From NCBI GenBank assembly GCA_910583935.1, contig CAJTZM010000016.1, positions 1-39,572 on the forward strand: a DNA stretch of 39,572 nucleotides, in the 5' to 3' direction. The DNA comes from an uncultured Oscillospiraceae bacterium. GTDB taxonomy: Bacteria > Bacillota > Clostridia > Oscillospirales > Ruminococcaceae. The notes under the pieces are model-generated. The model saw nothing but the letters and a program-made list of their open reading frames with translations. It was not told where the DNA came from and did no database searches. Of this stretch, positions 8,416 through 17,151 are shown in pieces (within the stretch, counting starts at the first letter, position 1; every line of letters begins with the position of its first letter). A program made the translations under genes and the position numbers.

Positions 8416-9741
8416 TTAACTCTCCACAATCTCTTCCATCTGCGTAACGGTATCTTGAAACGCTTCTTTCTTTCCCACCGACTGCTGCAAAAGCCCGTTT
8501 ATGGCGTCCATATGGCGGATCGCCTCATCCAGCTCCGGATTGCTTCCGCTTTTATAAGCGCCGATGGAAAGCAGGTCGGTATTTTCCTGGTAAACCGACA
8601 TCATCTGCCGGATTCTCCCCGCCGCCCGCTGGTGCTCAGGCGCCACGATGCTGCTCATTAAGCGGCTGATGCTGGGCAGAATATCAATGGCGGGATAGTG
8701 GTTGCGCATCGCCACCTTTCGGGATAGAACGATGTGGCCGTCTACAATGCCTCGAACCGTATCGGAAATCGGTTCGTTGGTGTCGTCGCCCTCCACCAAA
8801 ACCGTGTAAATTCCGGTAATAGAGCCTCTTTCAAAATTCCCCGACCGCTCCAGCAGCTTCGGCAGCACGGTGTAGATGGAAGGGGTATATCCGCGGGCCA
8901 CCGGCGGTTCTCCGGTGGACAAGCCAATTTCCCGCTGCGCCATGCAAAAACGGGTGAGGGAATCCATCATCAACAGCACATCCTTACCCTGATCCCGAAA
9001 ATATTCTGCAATGGCGGTGGCCGTCAGCGCGCATTTTGAACGCATCATGGCTGGCTGATCCGATGTCGCAATGACCAAAACCGTTCGGCTCATACCCTCC
9101 GGGCCTAAATCCCGGTTGATGAACTCCACGACCTCACGGCCACGCTCACCTACCAGGGCAATGACGTTGATATCCGCCTTCACATTGCGGGCGATCATGC
9201 CCATCAACGTACTTTTTCCCACGCCGCTTCCGGCGAAAATGCCCATTCTCTGTCCTTTTCCCATGGTCAAAAGGCCGTCGATCGCCTTTACGCCCAGCTC
9301 CATCACCTCCGAAATCGGCGGTCGGTTCATCGGGTTGGAGTGGGTCCCGTTAATGGGGTACCAATCGGTCGCCTCAATGGGGGGGCCGCCGTCGATGGGA
9401 TTGCCCAGCGCATCGATCGCCCGGCCGGTCATAGCGTCGCACACGCCGATTTCCAGCTTATCGCCGGTGTTCACCACAATGCTGTCCGACCCAATTCCGT
9501 CAATCTCCTGATAGGGCATTAGCTGAACAATGTTTTCTTTTAGGCCCACGACCTCTCCCAGAATCGTCTGGCTTTCATTGACCTGAATTTTACAAATATC
9601 GCCGATATTGCAGATCAACCCGGTTGCCTCCACCGTCAGCCCCATGATTTTGTTGATCCTGCCTTTGTATGTATAAAGGTCGCTCAGCCGGATCAGCTGC
9701 CGGTATGCCGACAAATCCAAAACAGATTGATTTCTGGTCAA
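8416..9741 (-). CDS. fliI: Flagellum-specific export ATPase FliI
   Basis: 441 residues. Walker A is AGSGVGKST (170-178), the catalytic-glutamate region is GERGREVVEF (198-207) and Walker B ends in LLMMDSLTRF with D260. The GEPPVARGYTPS loop typical of type III ATPases is present. It energises unfolding and release of export cargo under the flagellar gate, with FliH and FliJ as partners. The start is TTG at 9741, nine bases after AAGGAGG; no in-frame ATG fits better. Confidence 0.96.
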   Translation of the reverse strand: MTRNQSVLDLSAYRQLIRLSDLYTYKGRINKIMGLTVEATGLICNIGDICKIQVNESQTILGEVVGLKENIVQLMPYQEIDGIGSDSIVVNTGDKLEIGVCDAMTGRAIDALGNPIDGGPPIEATDWYPINGTHSNPMNRPPISEVMELGVKAIDGLLTMGKGQRMGIFAGSGVGKSTLMGMIARNVKADINVIALVGERGREVVEFINRDLGPEGMSRTVLVIATSDQPAMMRSKCALTATAIAEYFRDQGKDVLLMMDSLTRFCMAQREIGLSTGEPPVARGYTPSIYTVLPKLLERSGNFERGSITGIYTVLVEGDDTNEPISDTVRGIVDGHIVLSRKVAMRNHYPAIDILPSISRLMSSIVAPEHQRAAGRIRQMMSVYQENTDLLSIGAYKSGSNPELDEAIRHMDAINGLLQQSVGKKEAFQDTVTQMEEIVES

Positions 9742-9762
9742 GCCTTGCTCCCTCCTTTACCA

Positions 9763-10503
9763 TTAGCCCATGGATTTTTCAAATAAAGCTTTCAGATTTT
9801 CCAACTGGACCGAAGCGGAGGCGTCTACCACGCCGTCCGGCGTATTCACAAGACATCCATCCACCGGCAATCCGACTGCGGAAACCTGAATGGACTGCCA
9901 AGCGGCAAATTCCTGCTTCAGCGCTTCTACCAGCTTGGGCAGCTGATCCGAGATTTCCACCCCAATCCAATCGGCGTTTTTTACGGCGGAAACCGCTTCG
10001 CGCACCAAGGGGACCATTAGCTCCTCATGCTGAGGAATCGATGTTCTGACCACCTTTTCCGCAATTTCCAAGGCCAGAGAAAACAGTCCGTCTTCATACT
10101 GCTGCAAAAAGCTCTGCTGCTGTTTTTGCAGATCCTCCAGCAAAAGATTCACCCTGGAAATGCATTCGTCTATCTGCTGGTGCTTTTCCTCCAAGACCTT
10201 TTGATAGGCGGACTGCTGGGCCTCTATTCGGATTCGCTTCGTGTCCTCCTGCGCCTGGGCAATCAGTGCTTCCCGCTCCAGCCGGGCGCTTTGCAAAATT
10301 TTATGGGACATCTCATTTGCTTTTTCTAAAGCGTTCTTTTCTATTGTATGCCTGATTTGTTCTTCAGTGACCAACTGTTGTTCGTTTGATTCGGGGATTT
10401 CCTCCTCCTGCTGCTCCGCAGGCGGAAGCGGTGCGTCCGGGATCTGTACCACTTCGTCAGAAGCGACCAGATGAACCGGCTTAATCACCCTAGACAAGTA
10501 CAT
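9763..10503 (-). CDS. fliH: Flagellar assembly protein FliH
   Basis: 246 residues. A long Glu/Gln/Ala-rich helical region with GxxxG-poor coiled coil (about 45-130) precedes the conserved C-terminal domain (ALEIAEKVVRTSIPQHEELMVPLVREAVS). FliH is the peripheral-stalk-like regulator of FliI. The ATG at 10503 was chosen because AGGAGG ends five bases upstream. A start at 10506 would be only two bases from that site, and a start at 10521 lies before it. It overlaps the fliG end by 14 bases. Confidence 0.9.
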   Translation of the reverse strand: MYLSRVIKPVHLVASDEVVQIPDAPLPPAEQQEEEIPESNEQQLVTEEQIRHTIEKNALEKANEMSHKILQSARLEREALIAQAQEDTKRIRIEAQQSAYQKVLEEKHQQIDECISRVNLLLEDLQKQQQSFLQQYEDGLFSLALEIAEKVVRTSIPQHEELMVPLVREAVSAVKNADWIGVEISDQLPKLVEALKQEFAAWQSIQVSAVGLPVDGCLVNTPDGVVDASASVQLENLKALFEKSMG

Positions 10504-11494
10504 CATCCCCTCCTCTTGCAACTACGATCTCACCAGCAGACTCCAACTGACGGATAATATCCACAATTTTCTGCTGGGCCTCTTCCACGTCGCGCATACG
10601 GATATTCTGCAGGTATTTGATATCCTGCTCGATGGTATCCCGCATTCTGGTAGACATGTTTTTGAGGATGACCTGTTTGACCTCTTCGTTTGCGGCCTTT
10701 AATGCAACCGCCAGATCCTTGGTGTCCACCTCGCGGATAAAACGCTGAATCGCCATGCTGTCGAGATTGATAATATCCTCGAACACGAACATGAGCTTAT
10801 GGATCTCATCCGACAAAGCAGCGTCCTTCTCGTCGAGGGCGTCGAAAATATATTTTTCGGTGGAGCGGTCTACACGGTTCATAATCTCCGCGATATAGGG
10901 GATGCCTCCCACCTCCACCTGATCCGAAGAAACAATATTGGAAAAGCGCTTTTCCAGTGTTTTCTCCACAATGCTGATCATATCCGGCGAAACGCGGTCA
11001 AGCCCCGCAATACGCTCGATTACGTCCAGCTGCGTGTTCCGAGGCAGCTCCGCAATGATCTGCGCCGCCTGCTCAGACTTTGCGTAGGATAAGACCAGTG
11101 CAATTGTTTGAGGATGCTCATTCTGCAGCATCATCTGCAGGTTTTTATAGTCCGCCTTTCTGACAAATTCAAAGGCCTTAGTATGTAAGGATTGGGAAAG
11201 ACGTTCCATATACGAGGAGGCCAGCTGTGAGCCGAAGGCTCTTTCCAGCACGTCCCGCGCATAGATCACGCCGCCCTCGTTGATCACCTTTTGGGTAACG
11301 CAAAGGCCATAGAAATCCTCAATGGTGCCCTGCATATCCTCCGGCGCCAGCCGATCCAGCTTTGCAATCTCCAAGGAAAGCTGCTCGACCTCTTCCTCCT
11401 TGAGGTACTTATAAACGCCGGAGGCGCAATCGGCTCCCATTGCAACAATAACCGTCGCGGCCCTTTGGATGGAGGAAAGCTTCTGCTGTGCCAT
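10490..11494 (-). CDS. fliG: Flagellar motor switch protein FliG
   Basis: 334 residues, full length. The EHPQTIALVLSYAKSEQAAQIIAELP block of the middle domain, and the C-terminal torque helix (about 245-300) with FVFEDIINLDSMAIQRFIREVD and its conserved charged residues, are present. FliG couples the MS-ring (FliF) to the C-ring and contacts MotA. One base separates it from the fliF stop, and the GGGAGGAGG site overlaps the fliF end, so expression is coupled. Confidence 0.97.
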   Translation of the reverse strand: MAQQKLSSIQRAATVIVAMGADCASGVYKYLKEEEVEQLSLEIAKLDRLAPEDMQGTIEDFYGLCVTQKVINEGGVIYARDVLERAFGSQLASSYMERLSQSLHTKAFEFVRKADYKNLQMMLQNEHPQTIALVLSYAKSEQAAQIIAELPRNTQLDVIERIAGLDRVSPDMISIVEKTLEKRFSNIVSSDQVEVGGIPYIAEIMNRVDRSTEKYIFDALDEKDAALSDEIHKLMFVFEDIINLDSMAIQRFIREVDTKDLAVALKAANEEVKQVILKNMSTRMRDTIEQDIKYLQNIRMRDVEEAQQKIVDIIRQLESAGEIVVARGGDDVLV

Positions 11495-11495
11495 A

Positions 11496-13094
11496 TTACC
11501 CCTCCTCCCGCATCATAGAGCGAAGCAAGGCCGCAGCAATTTCGGGATTTTCCTTCGCAAAATTTCGAACCTCTTCTGTAATGGCGTTTTCTTTTGTCTG
11601 CGCGGTTGCCATCGCCTCATTCTGGAGCTGTCGTTTGTGCTCTTCAATTTCCTTCTCAATGCTAAGCTGACGCTGGCGTTCTTCCTCTTCCTGCAAAAGC
11701 GCCGCCTCTTCCTCCCGGTCGCGGCGTTTGCGCGCCCGGCGGAACAACAGCACAAATACAAGCACCAAAATCAGGAATAGGATAAGACATCCTAAGCCGA
11801 TCAAAAGCCACATCCGCTGGCCCAAAGCCCATCCGTTGGGAATCGGCTCTTCACCGGGCTGGCTGAAGTTGAGATTGGTCACCCGAATATTGTCGGACGT
11901 GATATTAACCGCCTTCGAAATCAAGCCGACCAACGTTTCCTCTACCTCTGCGTCAAACGTAGGATCGTCCACAATAACGGCTACCGACGCTTTTTGTAAA
12001 ATCGGCTCGCCCTTTTCAATCTGGGTCATTACATAGCCCACGTCATATTTGATTTCCCGGTGGTAATTGGTGGCGGAACCGTTTCCGTTCCCATCCTCGT
12101 TGGGATAAATCGGCGGCGCGTCTGTATTATCCTCCTCGCCCACGATCCCCTCTGCCGGTACGCTTCCGTTCAGCGAGTAGTCCTCTTCCAAATAATTTTT
12201 GATCCCGCTGCCGCTGTTATTTTGATCTATGTATTCTTTGGTTTCCGAGACCATCTTGGAATAGTCAATCGAAACCGTTGCAACAGCGGTAACACCGTCC
12301 GGACCATACCTGCTGGACAGCAAACGCTTAATGTTATCCTCGATCTGTTTGCCTACCTGCCGTTCAAAATCCAGCCGCTGAACGCTGTAATAGCCGGAGC
12401 TCGCCGGATCTTCCATCCCGACCATTTCGACCCCGGTAGCCGCGTCCACCACCACGACCTTATCCGCGCTCAGATTAGGCACCGAGGTCGCCGCCAAATG
12501 CTTGATGGCGGAAACCCTTTCCGGATTCAGCTCATAGCCAGGCTTCATCAGCACCGTAACGCCGGCGGTGCTTTCCTTTTGGTTGGATTGATCCCAGATA
12601 TAATTGCTTGTTTCCGGGACCGTAAAGCTTACCGTCGCCTCGGCAATTCCCTCCTGCCGCAGCAGCGTCTGCTGCATACGGTCCTGGGCCTGAAAAATAA
12701 GCGCTGTTCTCTTTTCAAATTCCGTAGAGGTAAAACCGGTGGAACTGGTAAAAGTATCGTAGCTCAGCGTTGTTTTCGGGTAGCCCGCAGCGTTCAGCTG
12801 GAAAACCAGGTTATCCCATTCGCTCTGGGGTACCAGGACCTGTCCGCTTAAATCGATCTTCGTCTTTACATTCATTTCCTGTAAAGTCGCGTATACCTGT
12901 GCCTTCTCCTCATCGCTCATACCGGGAAAAATCACCCGGTATTGGGATTGGGCATACCATGTAAAAAGCGATATAAACGCAACAACGGCCAGCACTGCCC
13001 CGCTGATGATAAAAAACAGCTTTTTGCTCTTTTCGGACAACTTTTTCCAGAATTCTTTGATATGTTCTAAAATTTCCTTAAAGTTGATTTTCAT
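11496..13094 (-). CDS. fliF: Flagellar MS-ring protein FliF
   Basis: 532 residues. Two membrane segments (about 26-46 and 428-451) flank the secretin-like ring-building domains, with FPGMSDEEKAQVYATL and LLRQEGIAEATVSFTVPE as landmarks. The cytoplasmic tail is charged and ends in AKENPEIAAALLRSMM, the helix that binds FliG. FliF nucleates the basal body. The start ATG has only a weak Shine-Dalgarno (GGTTGG). Confidence 0.96.
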   Translation of the reverse strand: MKINFKEILEHIKEFWKKLSEKSKKLFFIISGAVLAVVAFISLFTWYAQSQYRVIFPGMSDEEKAQVYATLQEMNVKTKIDLSGQVLVPQSEWDNLVFQLNAAGYPKTTLSYDTFTSSTGFTSTEFEKRTALIFQAQDRMQQTLLRQEGIAEATVSFTVPETSNYIWDQSNQKESTAGVTVLMKPGYELNPERVSAIKHLAATSVPNLSADKVVVVDAATGVEMVGMEDPASSGYYSVQRLDFERQVGKQIEDNIKRLLSSRYGPDGVTAVATVSIDYSKMVSETKEYIDQNNSGSGIKNYLEEDYSLNGSVPAEGIVGEEDNTDAPPIYPNEDGNGNGSATNYHREIKYDVGYVMTQIEKGEPILQKASVAVIVDDPTFDAEVEETLVGLISKAVNITSDNIRVTNLNFSQPGEEPIPNGWALGQRMWLLIGLGCLILFLILVLVFVLLFRRARKRRDREEEAALLQEEEERQRQLSIEKEIEEHKRQLQNEAMATAQTKENAITEEVRNFAKENPEIAAALLRSMMREEG

Positions 13095-13146
13095 AAGTTT
13101 TTTACCAACCCATTAAGTACTTGATTTTTCCCTTCTAATTTCTGAT

Positions 13147-13449
13147 TCAGATCTGCATTTGCATGATCTCTTTATAAGTACTCACCGCTCGAGAAGTTAA
13201 CTGCACAACCGTTTCCACCGCTGTCGCTTCCATCGCGGAATTGATCATCAGCGAATGAAGGCTGGAAATATCGCCCATAGCCAGGTTGTAAGAATCCTCC
13301 GCCGCTGCCTGCTGACTTTCCTGTAGAGTGTTTAAAGCGTCCTGCATAATGCTTTTAAAAGAAGCTTGACCCGATTCAGAACTCGTGTTTTCCGGCACAT
13401 CCTGAATACTGGAGATTGGCGTTAAACTGCTTATGGGAACTAAATACAT
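13147..13449 (-). CDS. fliE: Flagellar hook-basal body protein FliE
   Basis: 100 residues, normal length. The conserved features are SFKSIMQDALNTLQESQQAAAEDSYNLAMG and the C-terminal EATAVETVVQLTSRAVSTYKEIMQMQI. FliE joins the MS-ring to the proximal rod. The ATG at 13449 is preceded by GGAGG eight bases upstream; a longer TTG-started reading would include that site in the coding part. It is the first gene of the long fliE-to-fliY operon. flgB and flgC, which usually precede it, lie about 8 kb away in another operon. Confidence 0.94.
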   Translation of the reverse strand: MYLVPISSLTPISSIQDVPENTSSESGQASFKSIMQDALNTLQESQQAAAEDSYNLAMGDISSLHSLMINSAMEATAVETVVQLTSRAVSTYKEIMQMQI

Positions 13450-13544
13450 GTTTTTGACCTCCAAAACTGAGCATGAAATAGGAAAATTCTGAAAAATTTA
13501 CAACCAACACAAAATAGGTTTTGACAACATACATTCACTTCTAA

Positions 13545-13573
13545 ATTATAGCGAATAAATTACTTCTTGTAAA
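13545..13573 (-). promoter_or_regulatory. Sigma-A promoter of the fliE operon
   Basis: TTTACA (complement of 13568-13573) is separated by exactly 17 bases from a perfect TATAAT (complement of 13545-13550). This predicts a leader of about 90 bases to fliE. It would let the housekeeping polymerase transcribe the basal-body operon. Of the rest of the 346-base gene-free stretch (13450-13795), only the terminator after cheV and a nested palindrome are recognisable. Confidence 0.7.
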
Positions 13574-13650
13574 CCCATAAATCCCAATTTTTATTGTGAT
13601 TTTTCAGAAAATCTCCAAAACTCTTCCACTTTCTTCCTAACATAAAAATA

Positions 13651-13718
13651 TGCGGAAACCCAATCGAAAATGTCCGGAAATAACAGGAATTTTCCGATCC
13701 ATATAGTGGGATTCCGCA
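13651..13718 (-). repeat. Nested inverted repeat upstream of fliE promoter
   Basis: An 11-base outer arm (13651-13661) pairs with 13708-13718 with one mismatch. Inside it a 6-base stem CGGAAA/TTTCCG forms around 13675-13696. The element lies between the cheV terminator and the fliE promoter. It has no U-run of its own and its function is unknown. Confidence 0.45.
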
Positions 13719-13763
13719 AAAAATCATGGCGAAAAAACTCCTAGATGGTCTTTTCGCCATGAT
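13717..13763 (-). terminator. Rho-independent terminator after cheV
   Basis: A perfect 13-base stem (13723-13735 with 13751-13763) with a 15-base loop is followed on the minus strand by a run of T residues. It ends the cheV transcript and isolates the fliE operon. Confidence 0.8.
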
Positions 13764-13795
13764 ATCTGATAAAATCTGTAAGCTTTTTTCAGCGG

Positions 13796-14713
13796 CTATT
13801 TCAAAATAAGCTTATCAATTAAGGTCACCAAGTTCGCTATTTCCGGTTTCGTAATCTGCGCGTCCGCTCCCACCGCTTCACCTTTTCGCCGGATCTCATC
13901 GTTAATCAAAGAAGAGAACAAAATCACGGGAAGCTCCTTTAAAACCGGGTCCTCTTTAATCAGCTTGGACAAATGATGGCCGTCCATTAAAGGCATTTCG
14001 ATATCTGTGACAACACAGCAAACATGGTTGCGGATCAGATCCCCAGATTCTTTTGCCTCCTGCAAAAAGTTCCAGGCCTCCTGGCCATTGTCGGTCTTAA
14101 TCAAATTTTCATAACCGGCCCGCTGCAACGATTCTACGATCATTTTCGACAAAAGCATCGAGTCCTCTACCAAAAGCACCGGCTTATTGCTGCGCTCTCT
14201 GGGACCAAGGGTATCCAGATCGTCGTACTGAATTCCCAGCTCAGGACTGATCTCCGAAACGATTTTCTCAAAATCCAATATGGTGATCAGATGACCGTTG
14301 ACGTCGGCAATACCGGTGGCTACGCCCTCTTCACCGCCGTATATGATTTTGTCCGGTTTATTAATTTGTTTCCAGGAAATGCGCTCAATCCCCACAACCT
14401 TATGGACATGGAATGCAAAATCAGTGTTGTTGAAATTGGTGACAATAAAAATGTCCCGTTCCGGATCATCCGAAGCCATAAGTCCCAGATAGCTCGCCAA
14501 ATCAATTACCGTTACGATCATATCTCTGGACTTGAAAATGCCCTCAATATCCTTCTGGGCCTTCTGCATGGGCTTTACAGGACAAACCATCATGATCTCC
14601 CGTACCTTTGCCACATTGATCCCATAGTTCTGGCCAGCGATCATAAATTCCATCACTTCAAATTCATTTGTGCCCGATTCCAGCAAAATCTCCGTATTTT
14701 TTTCCTGTTGCAC
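13796..14713 (-). CDS. cheV: Chemotaxis coupling protein CheV (CheW-receiver fusion)
   Basis: 305 residues. An N-terminal CheW domain (about 15-160; EVMEFMIAGQNYGINVAKVREI) is joined to a receiver domain (about 180-305). The receiver has LLVEDS, the phosphoacceptor aspartate in VVTDIEMPLMDG, and the conserved K in ITKPE. CheV couples receptors to CheA and helps adaptation. The GTG at 14713 was chosen: GGGAGGG lies seven bases upstream and the protein then begins MQQEKNTEILLESGTNE, like Bacillus CheV. A GTG at 14734 lies upstream of that site. It is a single-gene unit with terminators on both sides. Confidence 0.93.
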   Translation of the reverse strand: MQQEKNTEILLESGTNEFEVMEFMIAGQNYGINVAKVREIMMVCPVKPMQKAQKDIEGIFKSRDMIVTVIDLASYLGLMASDDPERDIFIVTNFNNTDFAFHVHKVVGIERISWKQINKPDKIIYGGEEGVATGIADVNGHLITILDFEKIVSEISPELGIQYDDLDTLGPRERSNKPVLLVEDSMLLSKMIVESLQRAGYENLIKTDNGQEAWNFLQEAKESGDLIRNHVCCVVTDIEMPLMDGHHLSKLIKEDPVLKELPVILFSSLINDEIRRKGEAVGADAQITKPEIANLVTLIDKLILK

Positions 14714-14743
14714 AATATAGCCCTCCCATTCCACTTCTACCTT

Positions 14744-14772
14744 ATCATAGCAATTGATCGGTTTGTATGTAA
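14744..14772 (-). promoter_or_regulatory. Putative promoter of cheV
   Basis: An extended -10, TGCTATGAT (TATGAT is the complement of 14744-14749), lies 18 bases downstream of a weak CTTACA. A sigma-28-like ACCGATCA with TAAATTTT upstream is also present, but its spacing is two bases longer than in the other sigma-28 sites here. Which one is used cannot be told from sequence. Confidence 0.4.
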
Positions 14773-14836
14773 GTAAAAATTTAAAATTGTCGGCAAGCAG
14801 GCCGGAAAGAAAAGAAAATCACGCTTAACGCCTATG

Positions 14837-14886
14837 AAAAAAGGCATTGGATAGGTGTCCAGTTTATGGGCACTCACCAATGCCTG
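14837..14886 (-). terminator. Terminator after the YjfB-like gene
   Basis: The 9-base stem 14842-14850 with 14877-14885, extended by partly paired inner bases, is followed on the minus strand by TTTTTT. It closes the chemoreceptor transcript. Confidence 0.8.
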
Positions 14887-14891
14887 AATCC

Positions 14892-15080
14892 TTAAGCTAA
14901 AATATCCAACTGGTGATCCCCTGGAAACGGAACCGACTGCTGCAAATCCTCAATCAAAGCAGCTGCCTGCGACTCCTGGAGATTCATTGCTTTTTTCATA
15001 ACAGCAATATTCGCACTCTGCTGCAATTGCGTCTGATGCATGGCGATACTCAACGCCCCTGCGGCCAAAACATCCATCAT
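14892..15080 (-). CDS. YjfB-like putative motility protein
   Basis: 62 residues. The pattern MDVLAAGALSIAMHQTQLQQSANIAVMKKAMN followed by an amphipathic helix matches the small YjfB family seen in motile Firmicutes. The family function is unknown. The start is one of two adjacent ATG codons (15080 or 15077) after AAAGGTGATG; a start at 15077 would give MDV, as in relatives. It lies 37 bases below the chemoreceptor gene with no promoter between, so it is probably co-transcribed. Confidence 0.75.
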   Translation of the reverse strand: MMDVLAAGALSIAMHQTQLQQSANIAVMKKAMNLQESQAAALIEDLQQSVPFPGDHQLDILA

Positions 15081-15117
15081 ACATCACCTTTCTTTGATAA
15101 ACGCGATCCGCGCCAAA

Positions 15118-16869
15118 TTAATATTTGTCACTGCCGTAGGAATCCGGGACAACCTGGTAAGAAAGCGCATCGGACATTGACATATCGCCGCTGTCCTCCA
15201 GCTTAAAGTTGCCCACCAATTCCTTAAGCATATTGGCCTGGCCAGACAGCTCCTCGCTGGCAGCCGCAGACTCCTCAGAGGTTGCGGAGTTGGTTTGGAT
15301 AACGCTGGAAATCTGATCCATACCCTCGGTAATCTGTACCACCGCGTCAGCCTGCTGCTGAGAAGCAGAAGCAATCTGGTCGATAACCGATGTGATCTCC
15401 GCCGCGCCTTCCACAACCTTTTCCAAGGCCTGCGCTGTCTCGGTAGCGATCCGGTCGCCGTTTTCCACGGCTTTCAGAGAATTTTCAATCAAAGCAGCCG
15501 TATTCTTTGAAGCATCCGCAGATTTGCTGGCCAGACTGCGAACCTCGTTGGCCACAACCGCAAAGCCTTTGCCAGCAGCGCCTGCGCGGGCCGCTTCAAC
15601 TGCTGCGTTCAGCGCGAGAATATTGGTCTGGAACGCGATATCCTCAATCGTCTTGATAATCTTTCCAATTTCCTGAGATTTGGCGGTGATCTCGCTCATG
15701 GCCACGTTCATCGCCTTCATCTGCTCGTTGCTACGGGTAATCTCCTCGCCGACCTCATTGGCCATCTTGCTGGTTCTCTGCGCACTTTCCGCATTAGAAG
15801 CGATCTGCTCAGAAATTTTGGTAATCGTAGCAGCCAGCTCCTCAACAGAGGAAGCCTGCTCGGTAGCGCCCTGCGAAAGAGCCTGCGCACCGGCAGAAAC
15901 CTGGTCAGAGCCCGCAGAAACCTGCTCTGCAGCCTGATGGATCTGCATCAAGGTACCGCTGAGATTCTTTTTCAGTCCTCTCAAGGATTCAAGGACAGAG
16001 CTGAGCGCACCCACATACAACGAGGTATCTCTGCTCTTTACATTGAAATCGCCGTTGGCCATTCTTTCCAGCAGGTCAGCCTCATCCTCAATAACGCCGC
16101 TGAGGATTCTCTGGCTCTTGCGCAGCGCCTCGCACATTTCACCCAGCTCGTTCGAGCTTTCGAAATTGACCGGGACCGTCAGGTTGCCCTCGCTGTATCC
16201 AATCAGCGCGTTATGTACCTCCCCAGTCGGAATTACAATATTCTTAATGATCTTAGTGGAAAGCATCAGAACAAACATAACCGCAAACACCAAAACCGCC
16301 GCAATAACAAGGATGGTGATTTGGCTGTCCCGCTCCGCCTTCGAAACGACCTCGCTCTCCGCCGCGCTCAAGTCATTGCTGATGCCCGCGGTGAGATCGG
16401 TCATGGCGCTCAGCGTATCGGCGATGTCTCCGGTCAGCAGCGCAACTGCGCCGTTTGTATCGCCAGCCTCAACCTCGCCGACCAGCTGCGACATCAGGCT
16501 GCGCCATTTGCTGATATGCTGCGCGTACTCCTCCACCCGGTTGTCATGCAGCGGGTAAATCGTGCGCAACTCGGAAAGCAGGCTGTCGACGCCATCCAGA
16601 TAGCTGTTGATGGCAGCTTCCTTCTCCCGAGTCACCGAAGCGTTTTGGCGCACCAGCATCTCATAGCCGTTGACCATGGAATTGCGTACATTTAATCGGC
16701 ACTCTAAAACGATAGAAGTAGCGCGTCCCTCTTGGCTAATTGCATTGCTGAAGTTGGTTTTCTGTCCGCTCATCATAAACAGCGTAACAACAACGATGGC
16801 CACCGAAAGCACTACCGTAATGCCGAAACCCAAAAGTAGGCTCATCTTTATCTTCATGTTCTTAAGCAT
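15118..16869 (-). CDS. Methyl-accepting chemotaxis protein
   Basis: 583 residues. TM1 (about 9-33) and TM2 (184-204) flank an all-helical four-helix-bundle ligand domain (34-183). A HAMP-like region follows, then a long helical signalling domain whose tip is recognisable at 408-444 (IEDIAFQTNILALNAAVEAARAG, then GFAVVANEVR). Methylation-type Gln/Glu stretches lie on both sides. The ligand cannot be inferred. The ATG at 16869 has GAGGAG seven bases upstream. The promoter is sigma-28-like (17039-17065). Confidence 0.96.
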   Translation of the reverse strand: MLKNMKIKMSLLLGFGITVVLSVAIVVVTLFMMSGQKTNFSNAISQEGRATSIVLECRLNVRNSMVNGYEMLVRQNASVTREKEAAINSYLDGVDSLLSELRTIYPLHDNRVEEYAQHISKWRSLMSQLVGEVEAGDTNGAVALLTGDIADTLSAMTDLTAGISNDLSAAESEVVSKAERDSQITILVIAAVLVFAVMFVLMLSTKIIKNIVIPTGEVHNALIGYSEGNLTVPVNFESSNELGEMCEALRKSQRILSGVIEDEADLLERMANGDFNVKSRDTSLYVGALSSVLESLRGLKKNLSGTLMQIHQAAEQVSAGSDQVSAGAQALSQGATEQASSVEELAATITKISEQIASNAESAQRTSKMANEVGEEITRSNEQMKAMNVAMSEITAKSQEIGKIIKTIEDIAFQTNILALNAAVEAARAGAAGKGFAVVANEVRSLASKSADASKNTAALIENSLKAVENGDRIATETAQALEKVVEGAAEITSVIDQIASASQQQADAVVQITEGMDQISSVIQTNSATSEESAAASEELSGQANMLKELVGNFKLEDSGDMSMSDALSYQVVPDSYGSDKY

Positions 16870-17038
16870 AATTTGGCTCCTCTCATTTTTTCAAATTATG
16901 GTTGCAAAAAACAAGGATCCCTCCTTTTGCGAAAAATAAAGGAATGAGAAAATCTACAGTTGATGATCCAAGGGAACCTCGAAATGAGCAAGAGCAAGTC
17001 TCTACAATCTACCTCATTCAAACTCCCATCATAAATCC

Positions 17039-17065
17039 TTATCGACACGTTTTTATAAAAGACTA
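17039..17065 (-). promoter_or_regulatory. Putative sigma-28 promoter of the chemoreceptor gene
   Basis: The -10 GTCGATAA (complement of 17039-17046) matches the sigma-28 consensus GCCGATAA at 7 of 8 positions. Eleven bases upstream, TAGTCTTT (complement of 17058-17065) matches TAAAGTTT at 5 of 8. The predicted leader is about 160 bases. Confidence 0.55.
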
Positions 17066-17096
17066 GTCCTTTTTGGGAGATTTTTTAAAATTTTTG

Positions 17097-17138
17097 AAAA
17101 AAGCGGCAGGACAAAACCTCCGGCCCCGTCCCGCCGCT
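17097..17138 (-). terminator. Terminator after the 182-residue gene
   Basis: An 11-base stem (17102-17112 with 17128-17138, one G-U pair) is followed on the minus strand by TTTTTT. It ends transcription from the flagellin side before the chemoreceptor promoter. Confidence 0.85.
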
Positions 17139-17151
17139 CTTTTCGCCGGAC

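Noticed and set aside
12060..12851. 263-codon plus-strand frame antisense to fliF
   Set aside because: Lies fully inside the well-supported fliF gene on the other strand.
13513..13548. Plus-strand TTGACA with a 17-base spacer to AATTAT
   Set aside because: No plus-strand gene follows and the -10 matches only 4 of 6; it overlaps the better minus-strand promoter.
13560..13760. 66-codon frame upstream of fliE
   Set aside because: Its start lies inside the cheV terminator stem, it has no Shine-Dalgarno, and it runs over the nested palindrome up to the fliE promoter.
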